A stretch of DNA of 6,309 bases from NCBI GenBank assembly GCA_018648945.1, contig JABGQJ010000460.1, positions 1-6,309 of the forward strand. The letters run 5' to 3'. Shown in pieces: positions 5,121 to 6,309 of this stretch. Below the pieces are notes generated by a model that made no database searches, was not told the origin of the DNA, and saw nothing but the letters and a program-made list of their open reading frames with translations. Positions within the stretch are counted from its first letter, which is position 1; each line of letters opens with the position of its first letter. A program made the translations under genes and the position numbers. Source of the DNA: Victivallales bacterium. Its GTDB lineage: Bacteria; Verrucomicrobiota; Lentisphaeria; Oligosphaerales; Lenti-02.

Positions 5121-6309
5121 TCAGCCCACCAGCGTCAGCTTCGGCAGTTGGGCCATGCGTTCGGCGACCTTGGCCAGGTCCTGTTCATGGAAGCTGGCGA
5201 GTGAGGTGTGGAGACGGTTGCCGAAGGGCGCCAGCCAGCGGGGGTCCAGATGCCCCGGCCCGTAATACGCGCCGAGGATGGAGCCGATGATCTCGCCGTA
5301 GCAGTCCGTGTCGGCCCCGGACATTACTTGCTTGCAGAAGCCGTCGTCGACGGACGTAGCGAACTTGGCGGAATTGATCAGCAGCGCCGATTCCTGGTAG
5401 ATCTGGCAGTGCCCGTACTGGCCATACTTGGCGTTGATCGCCCGGTATCCCTCGAGCCAGTCGGAGGCGGCATCGACCATCTCATAGCTGTCCGCCACGA
5501 TCTCGAAGAAGCGGCTCTTCTGCGGCACATGCTTAAGCGCTTCGCGGAAGATCGCCATCGGGCTCTCGGCCACAAAGGCGGCAGCGATGGCAGCGCCCAC
5601 GAACATGGCCCCGTAGATGCCGGTGCGGTTGTGGGTCATCCCCGCATCCCGCCACGCCAGTTCGGCGGCCAATGCTGGCTGTCCCGGACAGGCATAGCCG
5701 TAGGCGTCCACGCGGATCGCCGCGCCGCATGCCTCGTCGTTGGGGTTCCAGCGGGCCGTGAACGCGTCGAGCGAGTCCTCGTCCCCGCTGCCAACGCCAT
5801 AGACAGACTGCATGCCTGCCTTGAGCAGGAATGTCCGTTCCGGACCAAATGTCCAGAGTGGCGGCAGGTTGTGGAGCCATGCGTCACAGAGCTGGGGCCT
5901 GGTGAAACCAACCCCGTGGTTCTCCAGCATGAGCATGCCCATGATGGTGTAGTTGATGTCATCGTCCGGCGCGACCCACGCAATCGTGTCGCGGCAGGTC
6001 TCGCCGTGGCTCCCATGCCCTCGCCCAAGGGCCTGAAGGAACGCCTCGGTGATGTAGTCGTCCAGCGGCCACTGCCCGACCTTCTCGCCTGCCTCGCGAA
6101 GCTGATCCAGCGTGGGATTGCACTCCACTGGTTTCCCCAACATGCAGCCACATACCGCACCGTAGAAGGCTGTCCGCGCCTTGTCGACCGCCGCAACTGG
6201 GGCGATGCTCCCCGTCTGGCCAGTCTCCCGGTCACCAGCGCTCGCGGCCTGAATGCCCGCCAGGTCATTGGGCTCCTCATACGGCCAATCCTCGCGCAGG
6301 GGCGCGTCG
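5121..6309 (-). CDS. ADP-ribosylglycohydrolase family protein (DraG/ARH fold), N-terminus outside window
   Basis: The frame stays open from the stop at 5121 to the right edge, giving 395 residues; the true start lies outside. An internal ATG at 6143 falls inside the conserved block GAVCGCMLGKPVE and cannot be the start. The preceding segment (DWPYEEPNDLAGIQ, residues 7-20 of the fragment) also matches this subfamily. ADP-ribosylglycohydrolases are all-alpha dinuclear-Mg enzymes that remove ADP-ribose from proteins, nucleic acids or small molecules; some members act on other glycosides. Both acidic metal motifs are present: PDDDINY (Asp115-117) near the N-terminus and SGADTDCYG (Asp333, Asp335) near the C-terminus. 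HNRTGIYGAMFVGAAIAAAF is the central helix block. No signal peptide can be judged. It is probably first in a unit with the downstream membrane protein. The substrate is unknown. Confidence 0.92.
   Translation of the reverse strand, partial: DAPLREDWPYEEPNDLAGIQAASAGDRETGQTGSIAPVAAVDKARTAFYGAVCGCMLGKPVECNPTLDQLREAGEKVGQWPLDDYITEAFLQALGRGHGSHGETCRDTIAWVAPDDDINYTIMGMLMLENHGVGFTRPQLCDAWLHNLPPLWTFGPERTFLLKAGMQSVYGVGSGDEDSLDAFTARWNPNDEACGAAIRVDAYGYACPGQPALAAELAWRDAGMTHNRTGIYGAMFVGAAIAAAFVAESPMAIFREALKHVPQKSRFFEIVADSYEMVDAASDWLEGYRAINAKYGQYGHCQIYQESALLINSAKFATSVDDGFCKQVMSGADTDCYGEIIGSILGAYYGPGHLDPRWLAPFGNRLHTSLASFHEQDLAKVAERMAQLPKLTLVG

Overview
This GC-rich, densely coded window carries parts or all of five protein genes. 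They read as the accessory, carbohydrate-oriented repertoire of a free-living bacterium of the Planctomycetota/Verrucomicrobiota/Armatimonadota/Hydrogenedentota kind. That suggestion rests on three things: a Tat-exported oxidoreductase start, a large secreted beta-helix protein with accessory carbohydrate-binding-like domains, and an ADP-ribosylglycohydrolase of the 'PDDDINY' type. No ribosomal or other phylogenetic marker is present, so the assignment is only an inference.

Layout. At the left edge (1-134, minus) is the N-terminus of a Tat-signal Gfo/Idh/MocA-like oxidoreductase. A 143-nt divergent intergenic region with a consensus-like -35 box separates it from a complete plus-strand carbon-nitrogen hydrolase of the nitrilase superfamily (278-1105), with its Glu-Lys-Cys triad intact. 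Eleven bases later, convergent on the minus strand, ends a 914-residue secreted right-handed beta-helix protein (1117-3861) with a BACON/Ig-like domain and a CBM6-like C-terminal domain. About 490 nt without a convincing gene follow (3862-4355). This gap contains a strong long-range imperfect inverted repeat enclosing about 90 nt, plus several smaller hairpins. The right part (4356-6309, minus) is a two-gene unit: an ADP-ribosylglycohydrolase family protein, open to the window edge, followed 33 nt later by a three-pass membrane protein with a Cys-containing soluble domain that I do not recognise.

How the genes may work together. The oxidoreductase and the beta-helix protein both fit extracytoplasmic handling of polysaccharide or sugar derivatives. 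The nitrilase-family enzyme would act on a small C-N compound in the cytoplasm. The ADP-ribosylglycohydrolase and membrane protein are probably co-transcribed, but their functional link is unknown. I see no clear defence system, CRISPR array, tRNA, rRNA or transposase. The least explained items are the Cys-bearing membrane protein and the structured intergenic region at about 4134-4277.
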